This document shows positions 41,983-51,355 of a stretch of 64,000 bases of DNA, one piece after another (the stretch's first letter is position 1; each line of letters begins with the position of its first letter). This stretch comes from Prevotella sp. P6B1 (GTDB lineage Bacteria > Bacteroidota > Bacteroidia > Bacteroidales > Bacteroidaceae). The stretch covers positions 1-64,000 of the forward strand of contig NZ_JNKF01000002.1 of the NCBI RefSeq assembly GCF_000702825.1, given 5' to 3'. The notes under the pieces are model-generated. The model made no database searches and was not told where the DNA came from. It was given only the letters and a program-made list of their open reading frames with translations. Made by a program: the position numbers and the translations under genes.

Positions 41983-42972
41983 ATGACAGAGACTATTGAT
42001 CAAATCAAAACCCGTGTAGTGGGTATAGACATCCGCGTGGACCGTACCACTTTTGCTGTGGTAGATATCAGAGGTGAGATCGTGGCTCAGGATTATTTCC
42101 TGACTTCCGACTATACTGATATTAATGAATACGTGGCAGCCCTTTGTGAGCGTGTGGTAGCGCTGGTTGAGGAGAACGGTGGTTACGAAACCATCCGCTC
42201 GGTAGGTGTGAGTGCGCCTAGTGCCAGTGCAGTGACAGGTTGCATTGAGAATGCGGCCAATCTGCCTTGGAAGGGTGTGATACCTCTGGGAGCTATGTTG
42301 CGCGACCAATTAGGACTGGCTGTGGCAGTGGCCAATGATGCTCATATTACAGCGCTCAGCGAGAAATCGTACGGCAGTGCGCATGGCATGAAAGACTTCG
42401 TGGTGATTTCGATCAGTCATGGCGGACTGGGTAGCTGTTTCTTCTCAAACGGTCAGCCGCACTTAGGCTACAATGGTTTTGCTGGTGAACTGGGACATAC
42501 TTGTGTAGAGTTGAACGGTCGCCAGTGCGGTTGTGGTAACAAGGGCTGTCTGGAGGCTTATTGCTCGGAAAAGGGCTTGATAAAGACTGCCGAAGAGATG
42601 ATTGCTGCCAGTAAGGAGCCCACACTGCTGAGCGACATGCAGGAGCTGAGCATCAAGAGCATTGCTGACTGTTGTTATAAAGGTGATAAAGTGGCCATCG
42701 AGGTATTCCGTAAGACTGGAGAGATATTGGGATTGGGTATGGCCAACTATGCATCAGTGTTGAACCCTGAGGCTATTATCCTGACAGGCGATATGACGCA
42801 GGCAGGTAAGTGGCTGTTGAAACCCATGCGTGCCTCGTTCGAGGAGCACGTATTCCACAATATCAAGAATAAGACCCGTATCCTGGTGTCGATTCTGAAG
42901 GAAGGTGAGCGTGATGTGCTTGGCGCCAGCGCTCTGGCGTGGGATGTGAAGGAGTATTCGCTGTTTAAGTAG
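41983..42972 (+). CDS. ROK family protein 2 (putative sugar kinase)
   Basis: 329 residues, homologous over its whole length to its neighbours. The catalytic Asp is present (VANDAHITAL, D119) and the zinc site is GHTCVELNGRQCGCGNKGC. The phosphate loop reads GIDIRVDRTTF. A substrate such as glucose, N-acetylmannosamine or N-acetylglucosamine cannot be told from sequence. It starts 1 nt after ROK1 ends, so translation is probably coupled. Confidence 0.88.
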   Translation: MTETIDQIKTRVVGIDIRVDRTTFAVVDIRGEIVAQDYFLTSDYTDINEYVAALCERVVALVEENGGYETIRSVGVSAPSASAVTGCIENAANLPWKGVIPLGAMLRDQLGLAVAVANDAHITALSEKSYGSAHGMKDFVVISISHGGLGSCFFSNGQPHLGYNGFAGELGHTCVELNGRQCGCGNKGCLEAYCSEKGLIKTAEEMIAASKEPTLLSDMQELSIKSIADCCYKGDKVAIEVFRKTGEILGLGMANYASVLNPEAIILTGDMTQAGKWLLKPMRASFEEHVFHNIKNKTRILVSILKEGERDVLGASALAWDVKEYSLFK

Positions 42973-42990
42973 ATATGATTAGACCAATCA

Positions 42991-43980
42991 ATGAATATGA
43001 AGGATTATCAGATTAAGACTAAAGTTGTGGGTGTCGACATCAGTAATGAGCGAACCACCTATGCCATTGTGGATATCCGAGGCAATATTATTGCAGAGGA
43101 GGACTTCCTGACAAGTGACTATCCCGATGTGAACAACTTCGTGACAGTGCTGAGCGATAAGATTGTGAATCTGGTAGAGGCCAACGGTGGCTATGAGACC
43201 ATCCGCTCTATTGGTGTTAGTTCGCCAAGTGCCAGTTCGGTTTCCGGCTGCATTGAGAATGCTGCCAACCTGCCCTGGAAGGGCATCGTCCCCCTGAGCG
43301 CCATGCTGCGCGACAGGATAGGACTGGCTGTGGGCTTGTCGAACGATGCGCATATCTCGGCCCTGGGTGAGTACACTTTCGGCTGTGCGCACGGCATGAA
43401 GAACTTTATCATCCTGAGTATGGGGGTTGGATTGGGCAGCTGTTTCTTTTCAGCAGGCGACGACCATACAGGTCATAACGGCTATGCTGGTGAGTTCGGA
43501 CATACCTGTATAGTTAATAAGAATGGCCGTGCTTGTGGTTGTGGTCATGAAGGTTGTCTGGAGGCCTACGTTGGTGCTGTGGGTATTGTGAAAACAGCCA
43601 CAGAGTTGATGGCGGAGAGCGATGCCTCATCGCTGATGCGCAACCTTGAGAAACTGACACCACGTACCATCAAGGAATGCTGCGACGAGGGCGATGCGAT
43701 GGCTATCGAAGTATATCGCAGAACAGGTGAGATGTTAGGATTGGGATTGGCTAATTATGCCTCGCTTGTTGATCCTGAGGCCATCATCCTGACAGGTGGT
43801 ATCTCGCATGCCGGCAAATGGTTGCTGGAGCCTACTTACGATGCATTCGAAGAGCATGTGTTCGGCAATCTGCGTGGCAAGGTGAAGATCCTGGTGTCGA
43901 AACTTGAAGATCGTGAGCGTGATGTGCTTGGTGCCAGTGCCTTGGCGTGGAGCGTACCAGAGTACTCGCTGTTTAAGTAA
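42991..43980 (+). CDS. ROK family protein 3 (putative sugar kinase)
   Basis: 329 residues. Catalytic Asp in LSNDAHISAL (D119); zinc site GHTCIVNKNGRACGCGHEGC, with one more residue in the loop and His-Glu in place of Asn-Lys. Phosphate loop GVDISNERTTY. It shares the C-terminal EYSLFK with both other copies. No transporter or isomerase gene flanks the triplet, so the physiological sugar is open. Confidence 0.88.
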   Translation: MNMKDYQIKTKVVGVDISNERTTYAIVDIRGNIIAEEDFLTSDYPDVNNFVTVLSDKIVNLVEANGGYETIRSIGVSSPSASSVSGCIENAANLPWKGIVPLSAMLRDRIGLAVGLSNDAHISALGEYTFGCAHGMKNFIILSMGVGLGSCFFSAGDDHTGHNGYAGEFGHTCIVNKNGRACGCGHEGCLEAYVGAVGIVKTATELMAESDASSLMRNLEKLTPRTIKECCDEGDAMAIEVYRRTGEMLGLGLANYASLVDPEAIILTGGISHAGKWLLEPTYDAFEEHVFGNLRGKVKILVSKLEDRERDVLGASALAWSVPEYSLFK

Positions 43981-44010
43981 TTGATAATTGAAAATTGACA
44001 ATTAAGAATT
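43981..44010. repeat. 7-nt-period repeat cluster (TTGAAAA type)
   Basis: TTGATAA, TTGAAAA, TTGACAA, TTAAGAA: four 7-nt units between ROK3 and the menaquinone operon, ending 4 nt before the GTG start of menI. Confidence 0.65.
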
Positions 44011-44014
44011 TAGA

Positions 44015-44428
44015 GTGAATATAGAGAAAATAAAGGAGATAATTAACGCGAAGCCGAATTTAAGTACAGCCCTCGGGATGGAGTTTATTTCCACTCCCGA
44101 GGTTGATACTTGTATGGCGAGAATGAAAGTTGATGAGCGGAATCGCCAGCCATTCGGGTTTCTGAGTGGGGGCGCTTCGCTGGCTCTGGCCGAGAATCTG
44201 GCTGGGGTGGCATCGTCGGCTCTCTGCCCTGGATGTGCCTGTGTGGGCATCGAGGTGAGTGGGAGCCATGTGAAAGCTGTGGTAGAGGGCGATACAGTGA
44301 CTGCCTTCGCCACCATGTTGCACAAAGGAAAGACACTGCACGTGTGGAATGTGGCTATCAAGGACACGGCAGGCGAACTGATTTCGAATGTGCGAGTAAC
44401 TAACTACGTGATAAAACATAAGAAATAA
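44015..44428 (+). CDS. menI: hotdog thioesterase, probable DHNA-CoA thioesterase
   Basis: 137 residues. Hotdog-fold PaaI/EntH-type thioesterase: RQPFGFLSGGASLALAENL contains the catalytic Glu region seen in YdiI/MenI. It begins the menaquinone operon and would hydrolyse 1,4-dihydroxy-2-naphthoyl-CoA. The start is GTG at 44015 just after a 7-nt repeat cluster; no strong promoter element was seen between it and ROK3. It shares one base with menF (TAATG). Confidence 0.85.
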   Translation: MNIEKIKEIINAKPNLSTALGMEFISTPEVDTCMARMKVDERNRQPFGFLSGGASLALAENLAGVASSALCPGCACVGIEVSGSHVKAVVEGDTVTAFATMLHKGKTLHVWNVAIKDTAGELISNVRVTNYVIKHKK

Positions 44429-45450
44429 TGCAGGCATACGCAATATACAGATTACCCCATGAAGACCACGCTACACTCATCAGACAAACTGAAGGCGACC
44501 CCTTGGAGTTGCAGGCGCTGACTGAGTTGAATGGCAGGCAAGGGTTTGTTGTGGCACCTTTCGAAGTGAAGGGTGATCAGCCTGTAGTTCTTATTCAGGG
44601 AGAGACGGAGACGGTATCTTTGGACAGTCAGCACGCCAACGGCATCAATGAGCGACAGAGCCACCCCATTACGGATTATTATCGTGTGGACTTTGCCAAC
44701 TATCATGCGCAGCTGACGAGTGATCAGTTCAGGAAGATTGTGCTGGCACGCTGTGCGGATGAGGATATGCCTGAGGGTGTGACGCCAATGGACCTGTTTT
44801 ATCGAGCTTGTGAGTTGTACCCACGACTGTTTATCGCCCTGGTGGAGACCCCACAGAGTGGCTGCTGGCTCACGGCAACGCCCGAGATCCTGTTGGATGG
44901 TAAGGGACAGGACTGGCGCACCATCGCCTTGGCTGGTACCATGAAACTGGAGGGCGATGAGCTTAATGGCGAGGGCGAGACCCTGACCTGGAGCACCAAG
45001 AATATCCAGGAACAGCGCATCGTGGCTACGTATATCACCGAATGTCTGGAGCAGTTTACTGGCGACTTCCGTGAGGAAGGTCCACGCACCGTGCGAGCTG
45101 CTAATCTGGTTCACCTGCGGAGTGATTTCACTTTCAAGTTGGCCGATCGGCAGCGTGTAGGCGAGTTGTTGCAGGCCTTGCATCCCACACCAGCCGTGTG
45201 TGGACTGCCTAAGCGTGAGGCTTTCCAGTTTATCGTGAAGAACGAACACACCCCACGTCGCTACTACAGCGGCTTTATGGGGCCTCTGAGTGCTGACGAG
45301 ACACACTTGTATGTGTCGCTGAGATGTATGCATATAGAGGGCGGCACGTGTCATCTCTATGCTGGTGGCGGCTTGCTGAAAGGCAGCACCGAAGAGCAGG
45401 AGTGGCAGGAGACCGAAGCGAAGCTGGAAACCATGCGCCGATTATTATAG
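44428..45450 (+). CDS. menF: isochorismate synthase
   Basis: 340 residues, shorter than E. coli MenF (431) as usual in Bacteroidales. Chorismate-binding domain with FRKIVLARCA (Lys base region), TPEILLDGKG, TIALAGTMKLEGDEL, VHLRSDFTF, LHPTPAVCGLPKREA and RYYSGFMGPL. It converts chorismate to isochorismate, committing it to menaquinone. No salicylate-synthase partner is present. Confidence 0.92.
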   Translation: MQAYAIYRLPHEDHATLIRQTEGDPLELQALTELNGRQGFVVAPFEVKGDQPVVLIQGETETVSLDSQHANGINERQSHPITDYYRVDFANYHAQLTSDQFRKIVLARCADEDMPEGVTPMDLFYRACELYPRLFIALVETPQSGCWLTATPEILLDGKGQDWRTIALAGTMKLEGDELNGEGETLTWSTKNIQEQRIVATYITECLEQFTGDFREEGPRTVRAANLVHLRSDFTFKLADRQRVGELLQALHPTPAVCGLPKREAFQFIVKNEHTPRRYYSGFMGPLSADETHLYVSLRCMHIEGGTCHLYAGGGLLKGSTEEQEWQETEAKLETMRRLL

Positions 45451-45478
45451 AACGAAGAAAAATAAAAAACGATATAGT

Positions 45479-47170
45479 ATGTATAGCAGTAAGGAAAATG
45501 TAAACATTCTGACCAGTCTTCTGGTTGCTCATGGCGTGAGATACGCCGTCGTATGCCCAGGTAGTCGTAACTCGGCTATTGTGCACAACCTGAACGAGTG
45601 TCCTGAGATTGAGTGCTATCCTGTGACTGATGAACGCAGTGCAGGATTCTATGCCTTGGGTATGGCACAAGTGATTCACCGTCCTGTGGCTGTCTGTGTC
45701 ACCAGTGGTACAGCCTTGCTGAACTTGGCACCAGCAGTGGCTGAGGCTTATTATCAGCACATGCCATTGGTTGTCATCTCTGCCGATCGTCCTGCCCAAT
45801 GGATTGATCAGTTGGATGGACAGACGCTCCCTCAGGCTGATGCGCTGGGTAGATTCGTGAAGAAGGCAGTGAACCTGCCTGAGGTGGATAACGACGAGAT
45901 GCACTGGTATTGTAACCGCTTGGTGAACGAGGCTCTGAACGAGACGCGTCATCATGGTTGCGGACCTGTACACATCAACGTGCCAATCTCTGAGCCCCTG
46001 TTCGAATATACCGTTGAGGAGCTGCCGCAGGAGCGTATGATCCACCTGCTGACACCACGCTGCAACCAGTCGCTGATCTCTTTGGAGTGTGCTAGTCAGT
46101 TTGCGGCTGCCAAGAAGCCGATGGTGGTCATCGGACAGCTGTCGACAGAAGATCTGATTCCGCAGGAGCTGTTCATGCTCTCGCAGTGTGCTGTAGTGGT
46201 TCACGAGTCGCTGAGTGTGGGCAAGGGTGGTACCAACTTCGATGAGGTGATTCATGTGCTGGGCGATAATCCTGCCTACCAGCCCGACTTTGTGCTCTAC
46301 TTAGGTGATACGCTGGTGAGCAAGCGCTTCAAGAAATGGCTGCGCGGCCTGAACGATGTGCATATCTGGGCTGTGACTGAGGATGGCAGCATCCACGATA
46401 CCTCGATGCAGTTGTATGGTGTCATCGAGGGTAGTCCTGCTGAGGTGATCGAGGACTTGGTGAACGCTATCAAGTTCAAGGCCATCAGCTCTACTGCCAC
46501 CTTCAAGGCGCGCTGGGATCAGGCCACCCGTCTGGCAGCCTATCGCGCTATGAAGTTCCAGCCTGAGTACTCGCAGATGGCAGCTGTGAAGTATCTGGAG
46601 GATAAACTGGGTAAGGCCATCTACCGCTATATCCACTATGGCAACAGCAGTCCTATCCGTCTGGCCAACCTCTTTGCCAAGCACTATGTGTTCTGTAACC
46701 GTGGCGTGAATGGTATCGATGGCTCGCTGTCGACAGCTGCTGGCTGCTCGATTGTGACAGGCGATGAGAAGGTGCTGTGCGTGCTTGGCGACCTGAGTTT
46801 CTTCTACGACCAGAACGCCCTGTGGAACCAGAACCTGAATGGTAACCTGCGCATTGTTGTGCTGAATAATGGCAAGGGTGGCATCTTTAATCTGCTGAAG
46901 GGCTTGGAGAATAGTCCTGTGCGTGATAAGTTTGTGGCTGCAGAGCATCAGACCACTGCCCAGGGCATCTGTAAACAGAACAATGTCCGCTATATGAAGG
47001 CCACCAATATGGAGGAGATGCAGCAAGGCATCGACTCGTTACTGAATAAGAAATCTACCCGTCCTGTGCTGTTGGAGATCTTTACCGATGCGGCAGAGGA
47101 TGAGCGTGTAATAAAAACATATTATCAAATTTTGAAAAATGAGAAACTGGCAAACGATCAGAAACTTTGA
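45479..47170 (+). CDS. menD: SEPHCHC synthase (MenD)
   Basis: 563 residues. Thiamine-diphosphate enzyme joining 2-oxoglutarate and isochorismate. [16 protein letters not shown] start ([14 protein letters not shown]), cofactor-activating Glu in [19 protein letters not shown], and the ThDP/Mg site [16 protein letters not shown]...NNGKGGIF. The last 32 nt overlap menB. Confidence 0.95.
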   Translation: MYSSKENVNILTSLLVAHGVRYAVVCPGSRNSAIVHNLNECPEIECYPVTDERSAGFYALGMAQVIHRPVAVCVTSGTALLNLAPAVAEAYYQHMPLVVISADRPAQWIDQLDGQTLPQADALGRFVKKAVNLPEVDNDEMHWYCNRLVNEALNETRHHGCGPVHINVPISEPLFEYTVEELPQERMIHLLTPRCNQSLISLECASQFAAAKKPMVVIGQLSTEDLIPQELFMLSQCAVVVHESLSVGKGGTNFDEVIHVLGDNPAYQPDFVLYLGDTLVSKRFKKWLRGLNDVHIWAVTEDGSIHDTSMQLYGVIEGSPAEVIEDLVNAIKFKAISSTATFKARWDQATRLAAYRAMKFQPEYSQMAAVKYLEDKLGKAIYRYIHYGNSSPIRLANLFAKHYVFCNRGVNGIDGSLSTAAGCSIVTGDEKVLCVLGDLSFFYDQNALWNQNLNGNLRIVVLNNGKGGIFNLLKGLENSPVRDKFVAAEHQTTAQGICKQNNVRYMKATNMEEMQQGIDSLLNKKSTRPVLLEIFTDAAEDERVIKTYYQILKNEKLANDQKL

Positions 47171-47990
47171 GGAGATTTTATTTGAGGAATATAACGGTAT
47201 TGCGAAGATCACCATCAATCGTGCGCGCTATCGTAACGCTTTTACGCCCAAGACCACTTGGGAGCTGAGTCAGGCGTTCGCTATGTGCCGCGAGATGCAG
47301 GACATCAGTGTGGTACTGCTCACAGGTGCTATGAGCGAGGTGCCCGAGGGTAAGACCCTAGCTGATGTGAAGCATGCGTTCTGCAGTGGTGGCGACATGC
47401 ACGTAAAGGGTCGTGGTGGCTATGTGGATGAAGAGGGCATACCCCGTCTGAGTGTGCTCGATGTGCAGATGCAGATTCGTCGCCTGCCTAAGCCTGTCAT
47501 TGCGATGGTGAACGGCTATGCCATTGGTGGCGGACACGTGCTGCACCTGGTGTGCGACCTGACCATCGCCTCTGAGAATGCCATCTTTGGTCAGACTGGT
47601 CCTAAAGTGGGCTCGTTTGATGCTGGTTTCGGCTCTTCGTACCTGGCTCGTATCGTGGGTCAGAAGAAGGCGCGTGAGATATGGTTCCTGTGTCGTCAGT
47701 ACTCTGCCAAGGAGGCCGAGGAGATGGGCATGGTGAACAAGGTGGTGCCTATCGAGCGTTTGGAAGACGAGTGTGTGGAGTGGGCTGAGATCATGATGGA
47801 GCGTTCGCCATTGGCACTGCGTATGATCAAGGCAGGTCTGAATGCCGAGTTGGATGGTCAGGCTGGTATCCAGGAGTTGGCTGGCGATGCTACCATGCTG
47901 TATTATTTCCTTGACGAGGCGCAGGAGGGTGGCAAGGCCTTCCTCGAAAAGCGCAAACCCGACTTCAAGAAATATCCGAAGCTTCCGTAG
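47139..47990 (+). CDS. menB: 1,4-dihydroxy-2-naphthoyl-CoA synthase
   Basis: 283 residues. Crotonase fold; [42 protein letters not shown] (oxyanion hole) and [20 protein letters not shown] are MenB hallmarks. It closes the ring of OSB-CoA to DHNA-CoA. The family N-terminus M-R-x-W matches ATG 47139, so the 32-nt overlap with menD is real. Confidence 0.96.
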   Translation: MRNWQTIRNFEEILFEEYNGIAKITINRARYRNAFTPKTTWELSQAFAMCREMQDISVVLLTGAMSEVPEGKTLADVKHAFCSGGDMHVKGRGGYVDEEGIPRLSVLDVQMQIRRLPKPVIAMVNGYAIGGGHVLHLVCDLTIASENAIFGQTGPKVGSFDAGFGSSYLARIVGQKKAREIWFLCRQYSAKEAEEMGMVNKVVPIERLEDECVEWAEIMMERSPLALRMIKAGLNAELDGQAGIQELAGDATMLYYFLDEAQEGGKAFLEKRKPDFKKYPKLP

Positions 47991-48035
47991 GAAGAATGTA
48001 ATAATCAAAAAAGTGTAAGAATTAAATAATTGGAA

Positions 48036-49070
48036 ATGGAGTTCAAAGTGGAGAAGCGTGTGCTTCATTTTAAACAACCCGCGGGGACTTCCCGTGGGGT
48101 TTATTTAACGCGCAAGATCTGGCTGGTTCATCTGCATGATGGCGATCAGCAGGGGGTGGGCGAGTGTGCACCATTGCCTGATCTGAGTTGCGATGCGATG
48201 GTGGATGAGCGCTACGAGGTGCTGCTGTCGCTCGCTTGCGAACACGTCTGTCAGACTGGCGAGATCGACTATGAGGCCTTGCGCGACTATCCATCGATGC
48301 TGTTTGGCATAGAAACGGCTTTCCTCTCGCTGCAAGCCGCGAAGCAGGGACTGGCGGGTGAGACACTCTTCGATACCGCTTTCTCGCGTGGCGAGGTGGG
48401 CATCCCCATTAATGGACTGGTGTGGATGGGCAACTACGAGGAGATGCTCCAGCGACTGGAGGAGAAGTTGAAGTTGGGCTTCCGTTGCGTGAAACTGAAG
48501 ATTGGCGCCATCGACTTCAATAAGGAGTTCGACTTGGTGAAGCGCATCCGTGAGCGTTTCTCGCATCACGAAGTGGAGCTGCGAGTGGATGCCAATGGCG
48601 GTTTCTCGTTCGACGAGGCGCTGTATAAGCTCGAACTGCTCTCGCAGTATAACATCCATTCCATTGAGCAGCCTATTCGACAGGGTCAGTGGGCGAATAT
48701 GGCTGAACTCTGCAGAGAGTCGCCACTGCCTATCGCCCTCGATGAGGAGCTGATAGGTGTGAACGATCCTGAGATGAAACGTCATATGCTGAATATGATC
48801 AAACCACGCTATATCATCCTGAAGCCCTCGCTACATGGTGGTATGATGGGATGCTGGGAGTGGATTGACATTGCTCGCGATTTGGGTGTCGGCTCGTGGA
48901 TCACCTCAGCCCTTGAGAGTAACATCGGCCTGAATGCCATCGCCCAGTTTGCTTCGAGTGTGTATAGCGACCACATCACCATGCCGCAAGGCTTAGGCAC
49001 TGGTCAGTTGTTCACTGATAATATCGATATGCCACTCGAGATACGTGGCGATCAGCTATGGCGTTCATAG
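48036..49070 (+). CDS. menC: o-succinylbenzoate synthase
   Basis: 344 residues. Enolase-superfamily barrel. The KxK base is in VKLKIGAIDF, metal ligands follow in DANGGF, SIEQP and DEELIG, and a second Lys is in LKPSLHGGM. It dehydrates SHCHC to OSB. ATG 48036 is preferred over the in-frame TTG at 48030. It overlaps menE by 13 nt. Confidence 0.93.
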   Translation: MEFKVEKRVLHFKQPAGTSRGVYLTRKIWLVHLHDGDQQGVGECAPLPDLSCDAMVDERYEVLLSLACEHVCQTGEIDYEALRDYPSMLFGIETAFLSLQAAKQGLAGETLFDTAFSRGEVGIPINGLVWMGNYEEMLQRLEEKLKLGFRCVKLKIGAIDFNKEFDLVKRIRERFSHHEVELRVDANGGFSFDEALYKLELLSQYNIHSIEQPIRQGQWANMAELCRESPLPIALDEELIGVNDPEMKRHMLNMIKPRYIILKPSLHGGMMGCWEWIDIARDLGVGSWITSALESNIGLNAIAQFASSVYSDHITMPQGLGTGQLFTDNIDMPLEIRGDQLWRS

Positions 49071-50014
49071 ACGAGTGGAATAATGATTCGGCGTACGTGG
49101 AGGTGAAGACCTCGGGGAGTACGGGGGAGCCGAAACGGATGCTGGTGGAGAAGCGCAGGATGCTGAATTCTGCGCGGATCACTTGTGACTTCTTAGGATT
49201 GAAACCTGGCGATACAGCCCTGCTCTGTATGAGTACCGACTATATAGCAGGCAAGATGATGGTGGTGCGCTCCATCGAGCGTGACCTCCAATTAATCGAA
49301 GTGCCTCCCAGTGGCCATCCTTTGAACTTGGAACTTGGAACTTTGAACTTTGCGGCGATGGTGCCCATGCAGGTGTATAATTCGCTGCAGGTGCCTGAGG
49401 AGAAGGAGCGATTGATGGCTATCCGCCACTTGATTATAGGTGGTGGCGCCATCGACGAGGCGATGGAGGCCGAACTGCGTACCTTTCCCCATGCCGTGTG
49501 GAGCACCTATGGCATGACGGAGACGCTCTCGCACATAGCCTTGCGCCGCATCAGCGGACCAGAGGCCTCAGAGTGGTACATCCCTTTCCCCACCGTAGAG
49601 TTGAGTACTACCGATGAGGGCTGTCTGGTGATCGACGCCCCTGAGGTCTGTGCCCAGACACTCATCACGAATGATATCGTGGAACTGCAGCCCGATGGCC
49701 GTTTCCGTATCCGTGGGCGCAAGGACAATGTGATCTGTTCTGGTGGCATCAAGATCCAGATGGAGGAGGTGGAGCGTACGCTGAAACCTTACGTGCGCGT
49801 ACCTTATATAATCAGTAAACGTAAGGACGAGAAGTTTGGCGAGGTGGTGGTCTTGTTGACAGAAGGCTCGACTGACGAGTTGCGCGCTGTCTGCGAACAG
49901 CATCTGCCCAAATACCATCAGCCTAAGGTGTATCTGCATATCGACCAGATACCCCTGACTGAGACAGGCAAGCCTGCCCGCAAAAAGATTGAGGACTTAA
50001 TAGCCGGAAAATAA
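49058..50014 (+). CDS. menE: o-succinylbenzoate-CoA ligase (MenE-type AMP-binding protein)
   Basis: 318 residues, much shorter than proteobacterial MenE, as is common in Bacteroidales. P-loop TSGSTGEPKRM at about 19-29, A5 motif WSTYGMTETLSHIA and the RIRGRKDNVICSGGIKI hinge with the final Lys in TGKPARKKIEDL. It activates OSB with ATP and CoA. Residues around 88-98 (LNLELGTLNF) are encoded by a 7-nt-period repeat at 49321-49352 that also occurs between genes, so this loop appears to be an insertion. Confidence 0.9.
   Translation: MAFIDEWNNDSAYVEVKTSGSTGEPKRMLVEKRRMLNSARITCDFLGLKPGDTALLCMSTDYIAGKMMVVRSIERDLQLIEVPPSGHPLNLELGTLNFAAMVPMQVYNSLQVPEEKERLMAIRHLIIGGGAIDEAMEAELRTFPHAVWSTYGMTETLSHIALRRISGPEASEWYIPFPTVELSTTDEGCLVIDAPEVCAQTLITNDIVELQPDGRFRIRGRKDNVICSGGIKIQMEEVERTLKPYVRVPYIISKRKDEKFGEVVVLLTEGSTDELRAVCEQHLPKYHQPKVYLHIDQIPLTETGKPARKKIEDLIAGK
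49321..49352 (+). repeat. 7-nt-period repeat inside menE
   Basis: From 49322: TTGAACT, TGGAACT, TGGAACT, TTGAACT, TTG. It is the reverse complement of the AAGTTCA/AAGTTCC type at 57251 and is translated in frame as part of MenE. Confidence 0.8.
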
Positions 50015-50038
50015 GAGAACATATAAAAGCTGACAGGT

Positions 50039-50072
50039 GAAATAGGACTACTCTCGCGAGCAGTCCTATTTC
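50039..50072. terminator. bidirectional hairpin between menE and aroB
   Basis: GAAATAGGACT (50039-50049) and AGTCCTATTTC (50062-50072) are perfect inverted arms with CTC/GAG extending inside. There is no long T-run, but its place between convergent operons suits a terminator. Confidence 0.6.
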
Positions 50073-50150
50073 GGAATTAGTTAGTAATATGATTAGGTCT
50101 ATTAAGTTAAATTGGTTTTGACAATATTTAATTATTATGGATAACATCAG

Positions 50151-51200
50151 CTAACCTTCTCGATAGAAATCGAAAGCCTCATAGATTTCCTCCTTCGTGG
50201 CTGTCTGGTTGATGAGGATATTGCCTACACCGCCTAACAGCGTGAAGTTGATGATGCCTGCGATATTCTTCTTGTCGTGCGTCATGAGCTCCAACAGGGT
50301 GGGGTAGTCATCGCACGTGATGTTCATCTTGCCGTAGTGGTCCAGGATGAAACGCACCGTCTGGCGCATCTTGTCCGTTGGGAATCCTGTCTTGACAACG
50401 CTCAGGTAGAGCTCCACGATCAGGCCCCAAGCCACCGCATAGCCATGGAGTACGGGTGTATGCTGCAGGGCGAACGACTCGAAGGCGTGACCAGCGGTAT
50501 GGCCTAAGTTCAGCGCCTTGCGGATGCCTTTCTCTGTGGGGTCCTCGATGACGATGCGCTGCTTGACGGCAACCGAATCGGCCACCATGCGCTTCAGCTG
50601 TGCCAGATTGGGCTGCTCAATGTCGAAAGCCAGCAGCTCGCCCAGCATCTGCTCGTTGGAGATGAGGCCGTGCTTCAGCATCTCGGCATAGCCCGACAGC
50701 ATGTTCTCTGTGTCGAGGGTTTTCAGGAACTCTGTGTCCAGAATCACGCTGCTGGCATTGTTGAACACGCCAATCTCGTTTTTCAGACCAAGGAAGTTGA
50801 TACCCGTTTTGCCACCCACCGAGGCGTCGACCATCGACAGCAGGGTGGTGGGTATATTGATATAGTTAATGCCGCGCTTGAAGGTTGAGGCTGCAAAACC
50901 ACCTAAGTCGGTCACCATGCCGCCGCCTATATTTATTAATAAGGTGTGACGTGTGGCGCCGCCCTCGCTCAGTGCCTGCCATACATGGCTCAGCGAGTCG
51001 AGGTTCTTATGGGTGTCGGTAGCTTCAATCACAATGCGCTTAGCACCTTTCAGACAGTCGAATGTCTCGACCACAGGCAGGCAGCAGTCAGCCGTTGTCT
51101 GGTCGGCCAGGACGAAGGTCACGTCGTGGTCGCACTCAGAGATGGCTTCTGCGAGCGCTCTGTCCAACTGGTCAGATATGATAACTTTTTGTGGGCTCAT
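50151..51200 (-). CDS. aroB: 3-dehydroquinate synthase
   Basis: 349 residues. NAD-dependent second step of the shikimate path, which supplies the chorismate used by MenF next door. Marks: LLINIGGGMVTDLGGFAAST (NAD site), IPTTLLSMVDASVGGKTGIN, ALNLGHTAGHAFE (metal His) and HGYAVAWGL. Convergent with menE. Confidence 0.95.
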   Translation of the reverse strand: MSPQKVIISDQLDRALAEAISECDHDVTFVLADQTTADCCLPVVETFDCLKGAKRIVIEATDTHKNLDSLSHVWQALSEGGATRHTLLINIGGGMVTDLGGFAASTFKRGINYINIPTTLLSMVDASVGGKTGINFLGLKNEIGVFNNASSVILDTEFLKTLDTENMLSGYAEMLKHGLISNEQMLGELLAFDIEQPNLAQLKRMVADSVAVKQRIVIEDPTEKGIRKALNLGHTAGHAFESFALQHTPVLHGYAVAWGLIVELYLSVVKTGFPTDKMRQTVRFILDHYGKMNITCDDYPTLLELMTHDKKNIAGIINFTLLGGVGNILINQTATKEEIYEAFDFYREG

Positions 51201-51240
51201 TTTTTGGTCGCCAAGTTGAAAATTTTAATTTTCATGTGTG

Positions 51241-51248
51241 CAAAGATA
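51241..51248 (-). promoter_or_regulatory. aroB promoter -7 element
   Basis: TATCTTTG on the minus strand, 40 nt before ATG 51200. Confidence 0.7.
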
Positions 51249-51355
51249 ACATTATTTTTTGAAATCTTATCAAAATTCACAAAAAAAGTAGTGTTGGTAT
51301 TAAACTTTTTTTTTGAACATGCATCAAAGTTTAAAAAAATATTCAAAAAGTGACG

